NCBI GenBank assembly: GCA_963170155.1
Contig: CAUJGP010000033.1
Coordinates: 34,857-98,856 of the forward strand
Source: Bdellovibrionota bacterium
Lineage (GTDB): Bacteria > Bdellovibrionota > Bdellovibrionia > Bdellovibrionales > Bdellovibrionaceae
Reading direction: 5' to 3'
Length of the DNA stretch: 64,000 nucleotides
The notes under the pieces were generated by a model, which saw only the letters and a list, made by a program, of their open reading frames with translations, was not told where the DNA came from and searched no databases. Position 1 is the first letter of the stretch, and the number at the start of each line of letters is the position of its first letter. This document shows, piece by piece, positions 62,936 to 64,000 of this stretch. The position numbers and the translations under genes were made by a program.

Positions 62936-64000
62936 TCAAGGACAATCACCAGGAAGCGTCCAAGGAATGGTCCAATTAGGTCGGTTAGCGACACTTAAAA
63001 GGGATCCATCATGAAAAAGAGTGGGAGGACTTCCATTAGTATGCGAAACATTCGAAACATTCCAACACTTGATAGATTGATTAAAACTCGAGGCATAGCT
63101 AAACATTCCACTCATATCCATAACGTTCGAAACATTCCAAGTTCCTAAAGGTCGATTAAATTGCCAAGTATTACTAAACATCTTGCTCATATTGGTGACA
63201 TTAGAAACATTCCAAGACCCAATAGGTTGATTGAAATCAAAAGCCTGATTAAACATCTCACTCATATTTGTGACACCTGAAACATTCCAAGATCCGATAG
63301 GCTGGTTAAAATCTTGAGCATTATTAAACATTCCACCCATATTGGTGACATTAGAAACATTCCAGGCTCCGATAGGCTGGTTAAAATCTTGAGCATTATT
63401 AAACATTCCACCCATATTGGTGACATTAGAAACATTCCAGGCTCCGATAGGCTGGTTAAAATCCCAAGCATCAAAAAACATCTCACTCATATCTGTGACA
63501 CCTGAAACATTCCAAGATCCGATAGGCTGGTTAAAATCTTGAGCATTATTAAACATTCCATGCATATCCGTTACTTTTGCAACATTCCATAGGGGTATGG
63601 CTTGATTAAAAGTATAAGCTTTGTTGAACATCTCACTCATATCCGTAACCTCTGAAACAATCCACGTCCCGATGGGTTGGTTAAAAGCATAGGCAGCATA
63701 AAACATTCTGTGCATTGTTTTCACGGCTGAAACATTCCAGGTACCAAGAGGCTGGTTAAAAACTCGAGCATCCTTAAACATCAGACTCATATTTGTGACA
63801 TTTGAAACATTCCAAGACCCGATAGGCTGGTTAAAAGCATAAGCATTATTGAACATCTCACTCATATTTGTGACATTTGAAGTGTCCCAATTTCCGATTT
63901 TTCCATTAAATTTCGTAGCTAGCCTGAACATACTCGACATATCTTCAACCAAACTCAGATCCGGAGGAGACAGTGGATCATCTCCCTTGATTTCCAAGTT
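62936..64000 (-). CDS. DUF285/BspA-type surface repeat protein (5' end outside window)
   Basis: The frame is still open at the window edge, so the N-terminus is missing. The visible ~354 residues consist of about 12 repeats of 25 residues, each with the pattern FNQPIGSWNVSNVTNMSEMF, the DUF285 bacterial-surface-protein repeat found in BspA-like adhesins. The end is a Pro/Asn/Trp segment with a terminal CP. These repeats form an extended leucine-rich-repeat-like solenoid for binding. The repeats are also nearly identical as 75-bp DNA units, with two perfect copies at 63301-63450. Confidence 0.88.
   Translation of the reverse strand, partial: NLEIKGDDPLSPPDLSLVEDMSSMFRLATKFNGKIGNWDTSNVTNMSEMFNNAYAFNQPIGSWNVSNVTNMSLMFKDARVFNQPLGTWNVSAVKTMHRMFYAAYAFNQPIGTWIVSEVTDMSEMFNKAYTFNQAIPLWNVAKVTDMHGMFNNAQDFNQPIGSWNVSGVTDMSEMFFDAWDFNQPIGAWNVSNVTNMGGMFNNAQDFNQPIGAWNVSNVTNMGGMFNNAQDFNQPIGSWNVSGVTNMSEMFNQAFDFNQPIGSWNVSNVTNMSKMFSNTWQFNRPLGTWNVSNVMDMSGMFSYASSFNQSIKCWNVSNVSHTNGSPPTLFHDGSLLSVANRPNWTIPWTLPGDCP
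63010..63900. repeat. 75-bp tandem repeat array inside the DUF285 gene
   Basis: About twelve 75-bp units encode the 25-residue protein repeats. Most differ at several bases, but the units 63301-63375 and 63376-63450 are identical over all 75 bases, a sign of recent duplication or conversion. Confidence 0.85.

Noticed and set aside
63010..63900. Regular repeats suggestive of a CRISPR array
   Set aside because: The units are 75 bp without separate spacers and encode an in-frame 25-residue protein repeat (DUF285).

Overview
The window is about 40% GC, gene-dense bacterial DNA from a Gram-negative. The closest general match I can offer is a low-GC member of the Bdellovibrionota (Bdellovibrio/Pseudobdellovibrio-like). 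I infer this from the mix of outer-membrane barrels, large exported enzymes with long coiled or charged linkers, a REC-PilZ regulator, a deoxyhypusine-synthase-like gene, and the housekeeping order tilS-ftsH-cdaA-cdaR-glmM-pdxJ-tsaE. No rRNA, tRNA or CRISPR array was seen.

Layout. 1-4000: the end of a secreted endonuclease I, a barrel protein and two exported proteins of unknown role. 4043-14630: an accessory region. Remnants of IS481-type and IS66-type elements abut each other. They are followed by two very large divergent genes, an exported transglutaminase-vWA protein (minus) and an exported double MoxR-type AAA+ protein with a C-terminal FGE/C-type-lectin-like domain (plus). An apparently intact IS3-family element closes the region. 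The last ~140 bases of the AAA+ gene are strikingly GC-rich (about 64% by hand count) and look like the variable region of a diversity-generating retroelement (DGR) target. No reverse transcriptase or template repeat is visible here. This pair is the most interesting item in the window.

14700-34100: mostly ordinary chromosome, with a TPR protein, a truncated haemoglobin, hrpB-rsmI, a tiny membrane protein coupled to a barrel protein, a methyltransferase, a REC-PilZ regulator, a DHS-like enzyme, enolase, an FtsB-like protein, pepN, an RNA m5C methyltransferase and a large barrel protein. 34300-36800: a regulatory cluster of a TetR-like protein, a PAS histidine kinase with degenerate ATP-binding boxes, and a Fis-type DNA-binding protein. 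37400-41200: an ABC exporter and small proteins.

41300-47740: a minus-strand chemotaxis operon cheW-cheA-cheR-cheB, followed downstream by a coiled-coil protein. CheB carries an N-terminal CheD-like domain that lacks the catalytic cysteine. No chemoreceptor or separate CheY is present. 48100-59700: YceI, a ParA/MinD-like ATPase with an altered P-loop, a J-like/RodZ-type HTH protein, rluD-like, pgeF-like, tilS, ftsH, the c-di-AMP synthase module cdaA-cdaR, glmM, pdxJ and tsaE. 59700-64000: two repeat-rich surface proteins, a delta-60 repeat lipoprotein and a DUF285/BspA-type protein encoded by 75-bp tandem repeats that runs off the window edge.
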